Under the pieces are notes generated by a model. The model saw only the letters and a program-made list of their open reading frames with translations, did no database searches and was not told where the DNA came from. This document shows positions 1-10,800 of a DNA stretch of 23,743 bases, piece after piece (position 1 is the stretch's first letter; each line of letters begins with the position of its first letter). The DNA is taken from NCBI GenBank assembly GCA_024220525.1, contig JAMYWO010000472.1, forward strand, positions 1 through 23,743, in the 5' to 3' direction. The position numbers were made by a program, and so were the translations under genes. The stretch is from Cochliopodium minus (lineage: Eukaryota > Discosea > Himatismenida > Cochliopodiidae).

Positions 1-81
1 AAAATAAAAAATAAAAAATAAAAAATAAAAAATAAAAAATAAAAAATAAAAAATAAAAAATAAAAAATAAAAAAATGTTAC
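1..81. repeat. (A6T)n heptamer tract at the window start, inside an intron
   Basis: T residues fall every 7 bases from position 5 to 68, giving about ten units of AAAAAAT. The tract lies directly downstream (minus strand) of the splice donor that follows transporter exon 8 at position 82, so it is intronic. The same unit in the same orientation occurs at 17541-17618, 19946-20017 and 23683-23743. Starting and ending on the same repeat suggests the window is a whole contig broken at this sequence. Confidence 0.9.
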
Positions 82-1936
82 ACTGTACAATATGTTCGAT
101 ACACTAACTAAAATTTCAAAAGGGAGCAAAACTAAACCCATACAAATGAAACTGTTTATGATGACAGAATAAATAGGAGTCCCCTTGCTGTTTCTATATC
201 CCACCATGGGAATTTTGAGATATTCAACAATACTACATAATTGTAAAGAAATAGGAAATAAATTGGTGCTGCACATTCCGATATTAGCAAGAATTCCACA
301 AACTTAATTTAAAAAAATTGAAATAAAATGAAATTAAAAAATAAAAAAATTGAATTCAAATAATTTTTAAATAAAAAATGTAAACCCAGGGTTATATAAA
401 AAAGTGGGTATCCTCCCACTGCTTCGGCCATGATCACCCAGAACCCTGTTCGAATACTTTCATAGTTCCCAGTAATCCCAATGAAAGAGATTATACAAAA
501 AAGGTACGTGATGGTCGAAGCAATTACTAAAATATTAAACAATTAAAAAATAATATAAAATAAATAAAAATATTGAAAAAAAATAAAAAAGAATGAAAAA
601 AAATTTTAAAGAGGGAAAATATTCACCACAAATAATTAATGATTTAATCAGATTTTTTTCAGGTTCTCTTAAAGTCTCAATGGTGTTTCCTTTTACAAAA
701 AAAATATTAGTTTTATAAAAAAAAAATAAAATAAAAATAAATAAACAAGATAAAAAATAAAAATAAAGAAACAAAAAATAAAATTAAAAAATTAAAAAAA
801 TTAAAAAATTAAAAAATAAGTTATTTTTTTACCAACACTATCATAAGCGGAATTGTCCCAAACAGCAATTTGAAATACAGTTCCAAAAAGCTTCCAATCA
901 TTTAAGGTAGAAAAGAATCCCTTTGGCGCAAACATCACCCAGTCATTTGGGTGCATGTCTCCTTTAATTATGCTGAATATGAACACCAAAACGAATGGAA
1001 GCAATGCAGGTATCAACAAGACAGAAGACATTGAAGCAATCTAAGAAAAAAGAATAATTTCAAATAAAAAATTATAATATAAATTAAAAGAATTATTAAA
1101 ATAAATAATCAAAAAATTAAAATCAAAAAATAAAAAAATTAAAAAAAAAATTAAAAAAAAATTTATTACAAATCCAACTCCATATAAGTTGACTGCCATC
1201 ACAATGCCCACAGTGAGAATAGGAACAAGCTTCCACCAATAAGATTTGAAATACTCCGTGTTAGCAATCGTCAAATAATCCAAAACTAAAACAAACAATG
1301 TACAAGTTCTCACTAAATAAAAGAGCCAGTAACTGACTGTTGTAATGAAAGCTGGTCCCTTTCCAAAAGCTAAAATTTTTTTTAAAGAGGAAATTTATTT
1401 TTAAAATTCCTCTTTGGAGGATAATTTTTTTTGATTTGATTTTATTATACCTGTTTCGATCCATTGAAAGATTCCATTCTGCATTGATAATCCCAATTCT
1501 GCCGAGATCAACGCCATCATGAAATTCCAAAAGAATGGCAAGATCAATAACAAAAGCAATGCTGGTGCAGGAAATGCATTTAATATCCTTTCTGATCCCC
1601 TTCCAGAAAAGTAAAATTAATTTAAAAAATCAAAATATAAACAAAATTTAAGTGAATTTTAAAGATGTGAAATTTCATTTAAAAAATTAAACTATATTTT
1701 TTTACCATGCACCTCCTTTTTTATTTAAACTTTATAAAGAAACTTTCTTTTCAAACATTTCATTAAAATCATTTACCACAAACTGCAAAATATAATATTG
1801 TAGAAAATTTTATCCAGCTTATCTTCATTGGTCCTTTGGTCTCTAACAATTCGAAAACTTTGTCCTTTTCCAAAATTTCGCACACTTCTTTCAATTCTAT
1901 ATTTTCATTTGATTCTTTGACAACAGTTTCGCTCAT
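82..1936 (-). CDS. APC-family amino acid/polyamine transporter, copy 1 (3' end missing)
   Basis: A membrane permease expected to move amino acids or polyamines; it resembles the plant PUT / trypanosomatid polyamine transporter branch of the APC superfamily. Minus-strand exons, 5' to 3': 1777-1936, 1706-1715 (10 nt), 1451-1599, 1170-1369, 833-1040, 627-689, 386-526, 82-302. All phases agree and give 384 residues. The start ATG is at 1936 and is followed by an acidic cytosolic N-terminus. The substrate-site loop GGAWGSE is visible (family pattern GGxxGxE), followed by an FFWNFMMALISAELG helix, then LVLDYL, the unwound helix AVWDNSAYDSVG and the motif AEAVGG. Ten helices are recognisable. The last exon is absent: the sequence runs into an (A6T)n intron at the window edge. 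The detached last exon at 19541-19876 has the correct phase and could belong here. Substrate is not determinable from sequence. Confidence 0.85.
1706..1715 (-). other. 10-nt microexon of transporter copy 1
   Basis: On the minus strand the exon reads GAGGTGCATG, flanked by an AG acceptor and a GT donor. It enters in phase 1 and leaves in phase 2, and completes the codons for Gly-Gly-Ala-Trp of the substrate-binding loop. Without it the frame is lost and the conserved GGAWGSE motif cannot be made. The same microexon is present at 4814-4823. Confidence 0.85.
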
Positions 1937-2263
1937 TTTTATTTTTATTCATTTTTTTTTATTTTGATTTTTCTTTTTAAAAAAGAATGAAATTCCTTCA
2001 AAATTCTAAATTTAAAATAAATTTAAATTTTGATAATTAAAATTAATAAATTAATAAATTAAAAAAAAAGATTCCTTTATGATAGATAGATTGAAAAGAT
2101 AATAGATAGGTTTGTAAATTTTTAATAATTTAAAAAAATTAAAAAAAGATAAATTAAAAAAAAAAAAATCAAACAATCCAAAAAAAAATGATGACTTCAC
2201 CCAAACAATTTTTTTTTTCATAAAGAGAAAAAAAAAATAAAAAAAAAAATTTTTTGGGTTTGA
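1937..2263. other. Intergenic spacer between tandem transporters
   Basis: This stretch of A/T runs separates the stop codon of copy 2 (2264) from the start of copy 1 (1936). It would hold the copy 2 3'UTR and the copy 1 promoter. I see no ORF, RNA gene or recognisable site beyond homopolymers. Confidence 0.6.
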
Positions 2264-5006
2264 TCAATAATAGTAAGGATCATCCATCTCTTTGACAACT
2301 TCATTCTTCTTTCTGTATCTTTCAATGACAATGTAAGCGATGAAAAGTAACAAGTAAAAAATGACAGCTCCAATGAGAGGATAGACAGAGGTGGCAACAG
2401 AAGAGCCCAACATGATGGCGGAGATGGTGAAGGGACCTAATGTGATGAGAACGAGTCCGAGCATTGATTTGGAGGCCCTGAAGGGACGTTTCATGTCTGG
2501 GAACTTGAAACGTATTCTGATTGCCGAAGAACACATCAAAATGATACAAACCTTTGAAAAAAATGTGGAAAAAATGAAAAAATCCAGAAAAATAATTATT
2601 TTTCAAAAAATAGTATTTCGAAATATTTTTTTATCATTAAAATGAAATGAGTTAACAAAAAAAATGTTTTATTTAAAAAAAAAAAAAAATTCTCTTCATG
2701 TAAAATGAAAAGAACAAAAAATTAGAATGACAGATGAAAAAGAATCGAAAAATAATTTATTTTAAAAAATCTAAAAATAAAAAAAAGTTAAAAAAATTTT
2801 TTGGAAAAATGAGGTAAAAGAAAAAAAAAAAAAAAATTATTTTGGAAGATTTCGAAATACTATTGAACACTTTTTTATCATTATAATAAAATGAGTTAAC
2901 AAAAAAAATGTTTTATTAAAAAAAGAAAAATAATTTCTCCTCATGTAAAATGAAAAGAACACAATATTAGAATGACAGATGAAAAAGAATCGAAAAAAAT
3001 ATATTTAAAAAAAATCAAAAAAAAAAAATAAAATCAAAAAAAAAATTTTACACTGTACAAAATGTTGGAAACACTCACCAAGAATACAAAGGGAAGCAAA
3101 ACCAAAATCATCATGATGACAGAGTTGATAATGATGGAAAAAATAGGAGTACCCTTGCTGTTACGGAAGCCGACCTTGGGGATCTTTAAATAATCTATAA
3201 TTCCGCAAAGTTGCAAAGAAATAGGTAACATCAAAGTATTGCAAATGGCAAGATTAGCTATCATACCACAAACTAACAAATATATTTTTAAAAAAAAAAA
3301 AAAATTATTTATTTCAGATTTATTTTAATTGTTAATTTAAATTTTAATTATTTTTATATTTTTGTAAAATTTTTTACTCATTGTGATAAAGAACGCTGGA
3401 CGACCTCCAAGTGATTCTGCTAACAAAACCCAGTATCCTGTGCCAATGCTTTCATAATCCCATGTTACACCAATGAAAGCAATAATACATAGGATATAAG
3501 ACAAAGTGGAAGCAATGACTTTATGATGAAAAAAATTAAACACAAAACGAAAAAAATTAAAAATGTTGTTTATAAAAGTGGAAAAATAATTACCACAACT
3601 AACAAGTGATTTAAAGAGATTTCTTTCAGGATCTTTCAATGTTTCAACAGTGCTACCTAAATTAAAAAATTTTGTAAATTTATAAATAATTTAATAAAAA
3701 TGAAATAAAAATAAAAATTGCTGAAAAATAAAAATTAAAAAATAAACAAAAAACATAAAAAAAAATTATTGTACCTTAAATTTACGAAATAAAAATTAAA
3801 AATATGAAAAATTATTGAATTTTAAATAAAAGAGTGAAAATTTTTTTTACCAACACTGTCATAAGCAGCATTGTCCCAAACAGCAATTTGAAAGACAGCA
3901 CCAAACATCTTCCAATCAGTTATCGTGTCAAAGAATCCTTTGGGAGGTAACTTCACCCAGTCGGCAGGGTTCATGTCACCTCTTACAATATTCAATATGA
4001 ACACCATAACAAACGGTCCCAATGTAGGAATCAATAACACTGTAGATAGATTTCCTAGCTATATAAGTCAAAGTCTTTTTTAATAATTAACTGATTTAAA
4101 TTTATGATAAATTGTTTTATGAATTATTTTATATTTGATATGATATTTAATGTATATGTTCCTATTTTGGATATATCATCATTATATTTTAAGTTGGTAG
4201 AATATAATTTTAGATACACCTTTATAATCTTCAACAAAAAAATGAAATATTTCGCTTACAAAATCCACTCCATAGAGATTGATAGCCATTACAATCGCAA
4301 CCGTAAGGATAGGAATTAATTTCCAATAAAAAGCAGAGAAATAGACTTTATCAGAGACTGCCAAATAATCCAATACAAGCACATACAGTGTGCAACTTCT
4401 CACGAGATAGAATAGCCAATAGCTCACTGAAGTAATGAATGCAGGTCCTTTTCCAAATGCTATATAATAAAAGAATTATCAGAAATGTATTGATTTATGT
4501 TGAATGATTGAAATATATTTGTTCAAATTCATTTATTTGTTTTATATAATTCAACTTCCACTTTATAAATTTTTAATTTATTTGATTTGATTTTATTATA
4601 CCTGTTTCGATCCATTGAAAGATTCCATTTTGCATTGATAATCCCAATTCTGCCGAGATCATCGCCATCATGAAATTCCAAAAGAATGGCAAGATCAATA
4701 ACAAAAGCAATGCAATTGCAGGATAGGTATTCAATATCCTTTCTGATCCCCTTTCAAATAAATAAAAGATATTATTTTATATATTTCATAATTAAATATT
4801 CGTAAAGATCTACCATGCACCTCCTTTTATATCATTTATATTGAGTTTTGTTTGATATTTTAAAATATTTTGAATTTTTAATCACCACAAACAGTAAAAT
4901 AAAGGATAGTGGCAAATTTAATCCAACTGATCTTTTCTCTTTCATTTGATTTATTTATCAAAGGTTCTTTATCATCATTTATACTTGTTGATGTTTTATC
5001 ATCCAT
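2264..5006 (-). CDS. APC-family amino acid/polyamine transporter, copy 2 (complete)
   Basis: The complete tandem paralogue of the gene to its left, 466 residues, ending in TGA. Minus-strand exons: 4886-5006, 4814-4823 (10 nt), 4602-4750, 4260-4459, 3851-4058, 3594-3656, 3378-3518, 3052-3272, 2264-2551. All eight intron positions and phases match those of copy 1 where they can be compared. Motifs in order: WIKFATILYFTVCGGAWGSE (helix 1 with the unwound GG loop), FFWNFMMAMISAELG, AFGKGPAF, LVLDYLAV, AVWDNAAYDSVG (helix 6), AESLGG, LPISLQLCGI, RNSKGTP, FRFPDMKRPF-like loop (seen as FKFPDMKRPF), and two C-terminal helices before a short charged tail. About 12 helices, as usual for APC carriers. 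Exon 3 is almost identical to that of copy 1, unlike its neighbours. Location (plasma membrane or endomembrane) and substrate are not shown by sequence. Confidence 0.9.
2615..2998. repeat. Imperfect ~140-bp direct repeat inside transporter copy 2 intron 8
   Basis: Copy one spans about 2615-2755 and copy two about 2849-2998, separated by an A-rich spacer. Both contain, in order, TTTCGAAAT, TTTTTTATCATTA, ATGAGTTAACAAAAAAAATG, CATGTAAAATGAAAAGAAC and GACAGATGAAAAAGAATCGA. The shared order of non-homopolymer words makes chance similarity unlikely. It is non-coding. Confidence 0.75.
4814..4823 (-). other. 10-nt microexon of transporter copy 2
   Basis: The exon is identical in sequence (GAGGTGCATG on the minus strand), phase and context to the microexon of copy 1. 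It has an AAAAG acceptor and a GTAGAT donor, and encodes part of the GGAW substrate loop. Its presence in both paralogues shows it predates the duplication or was copied with it. Confidence 0.85.
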
Positions 5007-5416
5007 TGATTGAGTAAATTTTTTTTTTATATTTCACTGTTGAAAAAATCAAAAGAAAAGTCAAAACCAAAGAACCTTCAAATGTTGTAGATTAAGAACT
5101 GTCCAACTATCTTTTATTTTTTTCAAAAAATAAAAAAGGGATAAATATTACAAACAAAAAAAAAAATATGGAAAGAATATTCATTTTTAGACCATATAGT
5201 AGACATCAATTTTATTGATAAAACTCTGAATTTATGAAAAAAATTTGTAATATTTAAATATCATCGCAATAAATAAATGAATTTTGATGTATTTATTGAA
5301 TATTGCACAGAAATAACCAATTCATCTTTCCTTATAAAAAAAAATTTGAGTATACAAGTTTAAATTTAAAAAATATAAATAAAATTGTCATAATTTTTTA
5401 CTGTCTTATATAAATA
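5007..5416. promoter_or_regulatory. Divergent intergenic region, transporter copy 2 / Sel1 gene
   Basis: This 410-bp spacer lies between two divergent start codons (5006 minus, 5417 plus), so it should hold both promoters. It is A/T rich. A TATATAAATA-like string lies immediately before the Sel1 ATG, too close to act as a standard TATA box unless the leader is extremely short. No specific binding site is recognised. Confidence 0.4.
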
Positions 5417-6799
5417 ATGGAAAATAAGAAGAATTATTTTACAAATTCTATAGAAGATTGCCTTATGTTGGCAGAAGGTGGAGATGCTTCTCACCAATTG
5501 GTATTGGCTTTCAGATTTGCAGAAGCAATTGGAACACCAACAGATATAGGAAAGAGTCTAAATTGGAGAAGAAAGGCAATAAAGCAAAAGAATTTGGCAT
5601 CAATAATTTTCCATATGATTTATGATCATCAAGAATCTCAACCTATGAGAAAGAAAATGGCAGAAAATTATGCACAGAAATATTTTGAAGATGAACAAAA
5701 ATCTGCTGAAGTATCTATTGTATTATATGCATTGGGATGTATTTATCAAGATGAAAAGAATGAAAAAGCAATAAATGTATTGAACAATTCAATTGCATTA
5801 GGGAATCCTGCAGCATATACCAACATGGGTTTGGCATATCTCGATGGAAAGCATGTAGAGAAGGATACCAAAAAAGCATTGGAGAATTTCGAGAAAGCAT
5901 TGGAGATGGGCCACAACAATGCGATAGTGCATCTCTATAAAATGTATCGTGATGGAAATGGGGTCGATAAAAATCCAGAAAAGGCTAAAGAATATATCCT
6001 CAAGGGAATAGAGAGGGGTAATTCAATGGCCTACTTTGAATATTTGAAGGATAATGTAACAGATAACTCTTTATTGGAGAAATTGATCAATTCAGCAAGT
6101 GATAAGAATCATCTCTGCTGCTTGGCAAAGATCTCCCTTTATTTATTGCAAACCTCCAAATTGGAGAATAAGTTGGAGAGATTCGACAAAATCATCGAGG
6201 CATTCAGCGAAAGGAGATATTCCTTTGGATTATTTTATCCTGTTTATATCAACAACATCTTGCAAGAGGATAAAAAGACCCTCATCAAGCAAGAAAAAAT
6301 CATTGAATATCTCAAAATTGCCAGCGAATTTGGATCTCCTGATGCCAAGAGGGAATTGGGATTGATCTATGAGAAGGGTACTGGTGTCACCAAGGATTTC
6401 AAGGAGGCTGCTAGATTATATCAAGAGGCCATCGAATCTGGCGATTTTAGCTGCTATAAATATCTTGCTCATCTTTATGATACAGGTGAGGGTGTTGATA
6501 AGGATACAAAAAAATCTTTGGATTTATTAACCACTGCTGCAAGTTTTTATTGTTCATTTTCCACCATCATTTTGGCGCATAAATATCTCGATGGATTTGG
6601 CTCGGAGAAGGATCCTAAGAAGGCTTTTGATATCCTTCGTGTCACTTATGAAAACGGTGATCCTAATTCTGCTGCTGTCATTGCAAAGATGTACAAGGAG
6701 GGAAAGGGTGTTAAACAGAATACCACCAAGGCCAAACAGATCTTGGAGTTTGCCAAGAAGAAGGATGCTTTGCCTCACTTTACCAATTTCACCATCTAA
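5417..6799 (+). CDS. Sel1-like repeat protein
   Basis: An intronless 460-residue protein built of Sel1-like repeats, a TPR-related solenoid that acts as a protein-protein scaffold. The repeat signature (small residue, GxxY, G-x-GV, D, KA, A...G) is clear at residues of about 130-170 (MGLAYLDGKHVEKDTKKALE), 170-205 (MYRDGNGVDKNPEKAKEY), 305-345 (LGLIYEKGTGVTKDFKEAA), 345-380 (LAHLYDTGEGVDKDTKKSLD), 385-420 (YLDGFGSEKDPKKAFD) and 420-455 (MYKEGKGVKQNTTKAKQIL). Weaker copies lie in the N-terminal 120 residues. I see no signal peptide, membrane segment or catalytic domain. The start ATG follows an A/T leader and is the first in frame. The partner is unknown; proteins of this class often act in ER quality control or signalling, but nothing here decides that. 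Confidence 0.88.
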   Translation: MENKKNYFTNSIEDCLMLAEGGDASHQLVLAFRFAEAIGTPTDIGKSLNWRRKAIKQKNLASIIFHMIYDHQESQPMRKKMAENYAQKYFEDEQKSAEVSIVLYALGCIYQDEKNEKAINVLNNSIALGNPAAYTNMGLAYLDGKHVEKDTKKALENFEKALEMGHNNAIVHLYKMYRDGNGVDKNPEKAKEYILKGIERGNSMAYFEYLKDNVTDNSLLEKLINSASDKNHLCCLAKISLYLLQTSKLENKLERFDKIIEAFSERRYSFGLFYPVYINNILQEDKKTLIKQEKIIEYLKIASEFGSPDAKRELGLIYEKGTGVTKDFKEAARLYQEAIESGDFSCYKYLAHLYDTGEGVDKDTKKSLDLLTTAASFYCSFSTIILAHKYLDGFGSEKDPKKAFDILRVTYENGDPNSAAVIAKMYKEGKGVKQNTTKAKQILEFAKKKDALPHFTNFTI

Positions 6800-7289
6800 T
6801 TTATATCTTCCAAGAATTTTTTTTTTTTTATCAAAATTAAATATTTTCCTTGAAAAATTGTTTTGTTTGCATCATTATAAACTTTAAGAACTTACAAAAT
6901 GGTTCAATAATACTTTGGTTAAAGTTGTTTTTTTACTTCAATTTCTCTTTTTCGTTTTGTTTTTAATCTCATTTGAACTTACTCTTCATTATAACTTTCT
7001 ATCATTCCTTACCAAACTTTCTTTTTATTCCAAAAACTTAAAATTGAACAATTAATTATTTTTAAATTCCTTCACACCACCGAAAATCAGAAATCTTACA
7101 TAAAAGTTTAAAATTAGTTTATATGCGATTTCACTTCCTTAATTTTTAAGTTCCTTAAAATACTTATCAATATTATATATTTCCCTCAAAAAAAATTTCT
7201 TTTTTTTTTTTTCACATGCTTGGTTCTTGAAATAAAAAAAAAATTGGTTTAATAGTGGTGATTATTTGGGAGAAACAGAATTTAAATTG
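6800..7289. other. Non-coding, T-rich stretch
   Basis: This is the 3' flank of the Sel1 gene followed by A/T-rich DNA with T-runs near 6817 and 7200. I find no coding potential, RNA gene or repeat of note on either strand. Its right end may be promoter for the fragment at 7290. Confidence 0.5.
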
Positions 7290-7448
7290 ATGAATAATAA
7301 ACCCAAAATTAACACTTCTGTCTTATTCACCATTCCAAAGATAGTGGATTCAGATAATTGCAAATTATGCACCATTCCTATCTATAATTACTTGCCATTC
7401 AATTGGAATTCGAGGCCAAAGGCAAAACAAATTTTAATTTTATCATAA
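7290..7448 (+). pseudogene. Detached N-terminal half of a FYVE-like zinc finger
   Basis: An open frame from ATG to TAA (52 codons) contains PKIVDSDNCKLCTIP, which resembles the opening of a FYVE finger (W-x-P-D ... C-x-x-C ... F). The HHCR motif that should follow is missing. The remaining finger ligands lie 440 bp downstream at about 7892. No GT occurs between CKLC and the stop, so a normal intron cannot connect the two parts. The GC donors I checked do not give the phase the next exon needs. It is either a broken 5' end of the RasGEF gene or a remnant. The FYVE assignment rests on both halves together. Confidence 0.45.
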
Positions 7449-7848
7449 TATTTATTAGGTTCCAACGATTAAATATATATTTGGATGTATACAGGTCATT
7501 TGTAAAGGTTCGAAACAATTAAAACCAATTATGAATAAATTATAATTATAAACCATAATTTTCAACATTCATTATCTCCTATTCAGCTTATGAGGAATGA
7601 ACATATAAACATTTCATATTGAAAATAATATCAATTGATGGATAATATTAAAGGAGGATGAGATATATATAGTTTCTAAAAGTATTAATGAAATTGGATA
7701 ATAATCTTTTTATAAAATCTAATAACCAAGAATGGGAAGGTCTTTTTATACAAATATTTTTGAAAATTAAATAAATTGTTTAAATAATTACGCTGAAATA
7801 CGATATAAAACAAAAATATGATTCAATGAAATATATTTATCAATAAAT
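7449..7848. other. A/T-rich gap between the two FYVE halves
   Basis: This 400 bp contains no convincing exon carrying the missing HHCR zinc-ligand motif on the plus strand. A string resembling a tRNA B box near 7508 lacks a matching A box or stems. It may be an intron with an unrecognised microexon, or an insertion. Confidence 0.4.
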
Positions 7849-10800
7849 ATGCTCAATATCATCCCATCCCATTTAATAATTTCATCTTTAGCTTGTGGAT
7901 TCGCATTCTGCAAAAATTGCGCCTATCATCTCACCATCTCGCCCGCTGAATTTAAAGAAACAAGCCCGCAAAAGAAATGCGCCAATTGTTATATCAACAT
8001 CCTCAAAAAATTGATGAAGAATCATCGTGAGAGGGAGGCGCAAGAGATGATAATGAGTGCGATGGAAAACAACAGATATATGGATTCCAAGGAATTCAAA
8101 CAGAAATTCATCAATCTTAAAAAGAGCAATCAATTTTCTTTGTAAATACATTTTTTATCTGATTGATAGACATTTAAATTTATATTTGGATACAAAATTA
8201 AATAAAAATCAAAAAAAAAAATTAAATAATTGAAAAATCCATCTTTGAAGATCCATTTTCTTAAAATTTAAATTAAAATTGAAATTCGAAATTTTTTCAT
8301 ATGCAAATACTATTAAAATTTTTTTCTTCAAAATATTCAAAAAACTAAAAAAAAATTAAAAAATTTACAAAGAGAAATATACATAATACCAAATGTAAAC
8401 TTTTTAGTTTTCAAATTCATTTTTTTTAAAATCAATTATCAGGATTCATTATGCTTGTAAATATTTATGTGTATCTACCATTAAGTTCCTGCTGAAGTCA
8501 GGAGCCATAATCAATCAAAAAAGCAGCTTATGTCCTATGGAAGTTTTGTTTTATAGGTCAGGTTCACGATGGTGCGATAAAAAGCAGGAAATTTACGAAA
8601 TATTGGTAAAGTGTAAGGCTACTCACATTGTTTTACCTTCTCCATGTTTTGGAAAATTTAGGGAATTGGTTATAATCAAAGAAGGTAAAGGATTATTGAA
8701 ATAAAAATTTTGATAATTCTAAATAATAAAAAAATAAATTAAGAATAACCAAATAAATCAATTTTAAAATCTATGATATTGAAAGTAATTTGAATATAAA
8801 ATAATTTTAAAATAAAAATTGAATATAAGATAATATTTAAAAAAAATTTAATTATTTTTTAAAATAAGTTTGAATTATGAATTATAAACTAAAGTAAATA
8901 ATTTAATAATTGAAGATAAACCAATTTTTAAATTAATTAATCAAATTTAATAATCAAAAATTAAAAAACAATTAAAAGAAATAATTTAAAAAATTTTTTA
9001 AAAGGAGAAATATATAGAACGGCACCAATAATAGTGGCATCCATCATGTCCTGCATTAGGACAAGCAACAACCTCAAAAAACTTCCTTTCAGCGTATGCT
9101 CCAAACTCGTCGAAGACCTCTTCATTCAAGTGTGCAACAACACCTCCAACACCTATCAATTCCTCCGCTCCTACGCCGACACGGGACAACCCTTCAAAAC
9201 GTCCAACGACAAATACATCATGTCGAATATTTTGTTAAGTTATTTGTATTCCATTGACATTTTCCCCAATTCTCTTTCATTAAAAATTTTGCAGCTTTTC
9301 ACTTCCAAAAAAAAACTCAACGACAAAGATGTCTTCATCACCTTGAAGCGCCTTTTCATACACTTGCCTATCTATTCCATCTCTTTGTTGCAAGAGATCG
9401 TATTTTTCTTGGGCGACATCACGGACTCTATTTTCGTCATACAGAAGTTTGCGGAGATCATTTTCAAGGTTCTAAATACTTCTCTCGCTTTCCAAGCATT
9501 CAATTACATTTTCAAGAATAGAGTGGAATTTTTTTCTGTAAGATTTTTTTAAATACAAAAATTTTTTCCTTAAAAAGAAATAATTTTATCTTTATTAATA
9601 TAATGATTTTTTGATTCCAATTTAGTTTTTCTTTCTCAAAATTTTTGTACTTTATTTACTTTTTAATTTTAGATTTATTTATTAAAAATTTATTTTTTCA
9701 ATTATAATTAATTTAAAATTTTCTTTTTAGAACGAAAACAATCTAATATCTTATGAACCAAATTTCCAAACTGAAAAAATGATGTTGAAATCGACAAACA
9801 TAGATTCCATAGTAGAAATTGCATTAAGCGACTACTCTCCAGCAGACTTTGTGGACAAATTGATCATCATGCATGAATACTTTATGACTTCGTCGGAGCT
9901 TTTTTATCTCCTCAAACAAAATTATTTCAATGAGAAGACTAAAAGAAATTTGAAGTCCCCGAAGAAGAGTGTTGCTTATAGGTCTGAAAAACACGAAGGT
10001 GACACTGAAATCAGTTTTCTAAAAGAAAAAGGTAAATATATAAAAAAATTTAAAAAATTAAAACAATTCAAAACTAAAAAAAAATTAAATCAAAAAATTA
10101 AAAAAAAATTCAAAAAAATGAATAAAAATGAATAAAATTAAAATTAATATTTTTTAACAGTTAGTCCAACTGTGCAGAAGAAAACAAGTGAAAGTACAAT
10201 TTCTAGAAGGTCCTATTACTTGAAATACCAGCATCACAGTGAGCCAGAAACACATAACGTCAAAGGAGTTATTGGTAAAAACTAAAAAATTAAAATTGAA
10301 ATAATAATAAAAAATTTAAAAAATTGAAATTGAAAAATAAAAAATTAAAATTGAAAAATAAAAAATTAAAATAAAAAATTAAAATTAAAATAAAAAATTA
10401 AAAATTTAAATTTTTAAAAAGATGTAGATGAAGAGATAGACAGTGAAATTTGGGAAGAGGACGATCCATACCCAACTCTCACAAGATTTCCAAGCCCTCA
10501 CCTCAAAAACAAGAAAAACAAAAACGTGGGACGTTCAAAGACGATCAACCACATGTCGAATCAACTTCTCCACATGTCTTTCTTCTCCTTTCCCTTTCAG
10601 AAGGAGACAAACATCCAAAAAGAAAATTCTGTAGATTTTTTCAATGTGGAAATTTTGTTTCCCAACAACGAAAAGTTCACTTATTATTTTCCAATAACTG
10701 TAACAGTAGATCAAATGAAGGTATGTTTAAAATTTATTTAAATATATCTTTTCTTTATTTATTTTAAAATATTTTTTATCATTAATTATTTTTTAATATT

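Noticed and set aside
7500-7520. GGTTCGAAAC resembles a tRNA B box
   Set aside because: No A box, acceptor stem or anticodon arm can be formed in the preceding 60 bases.
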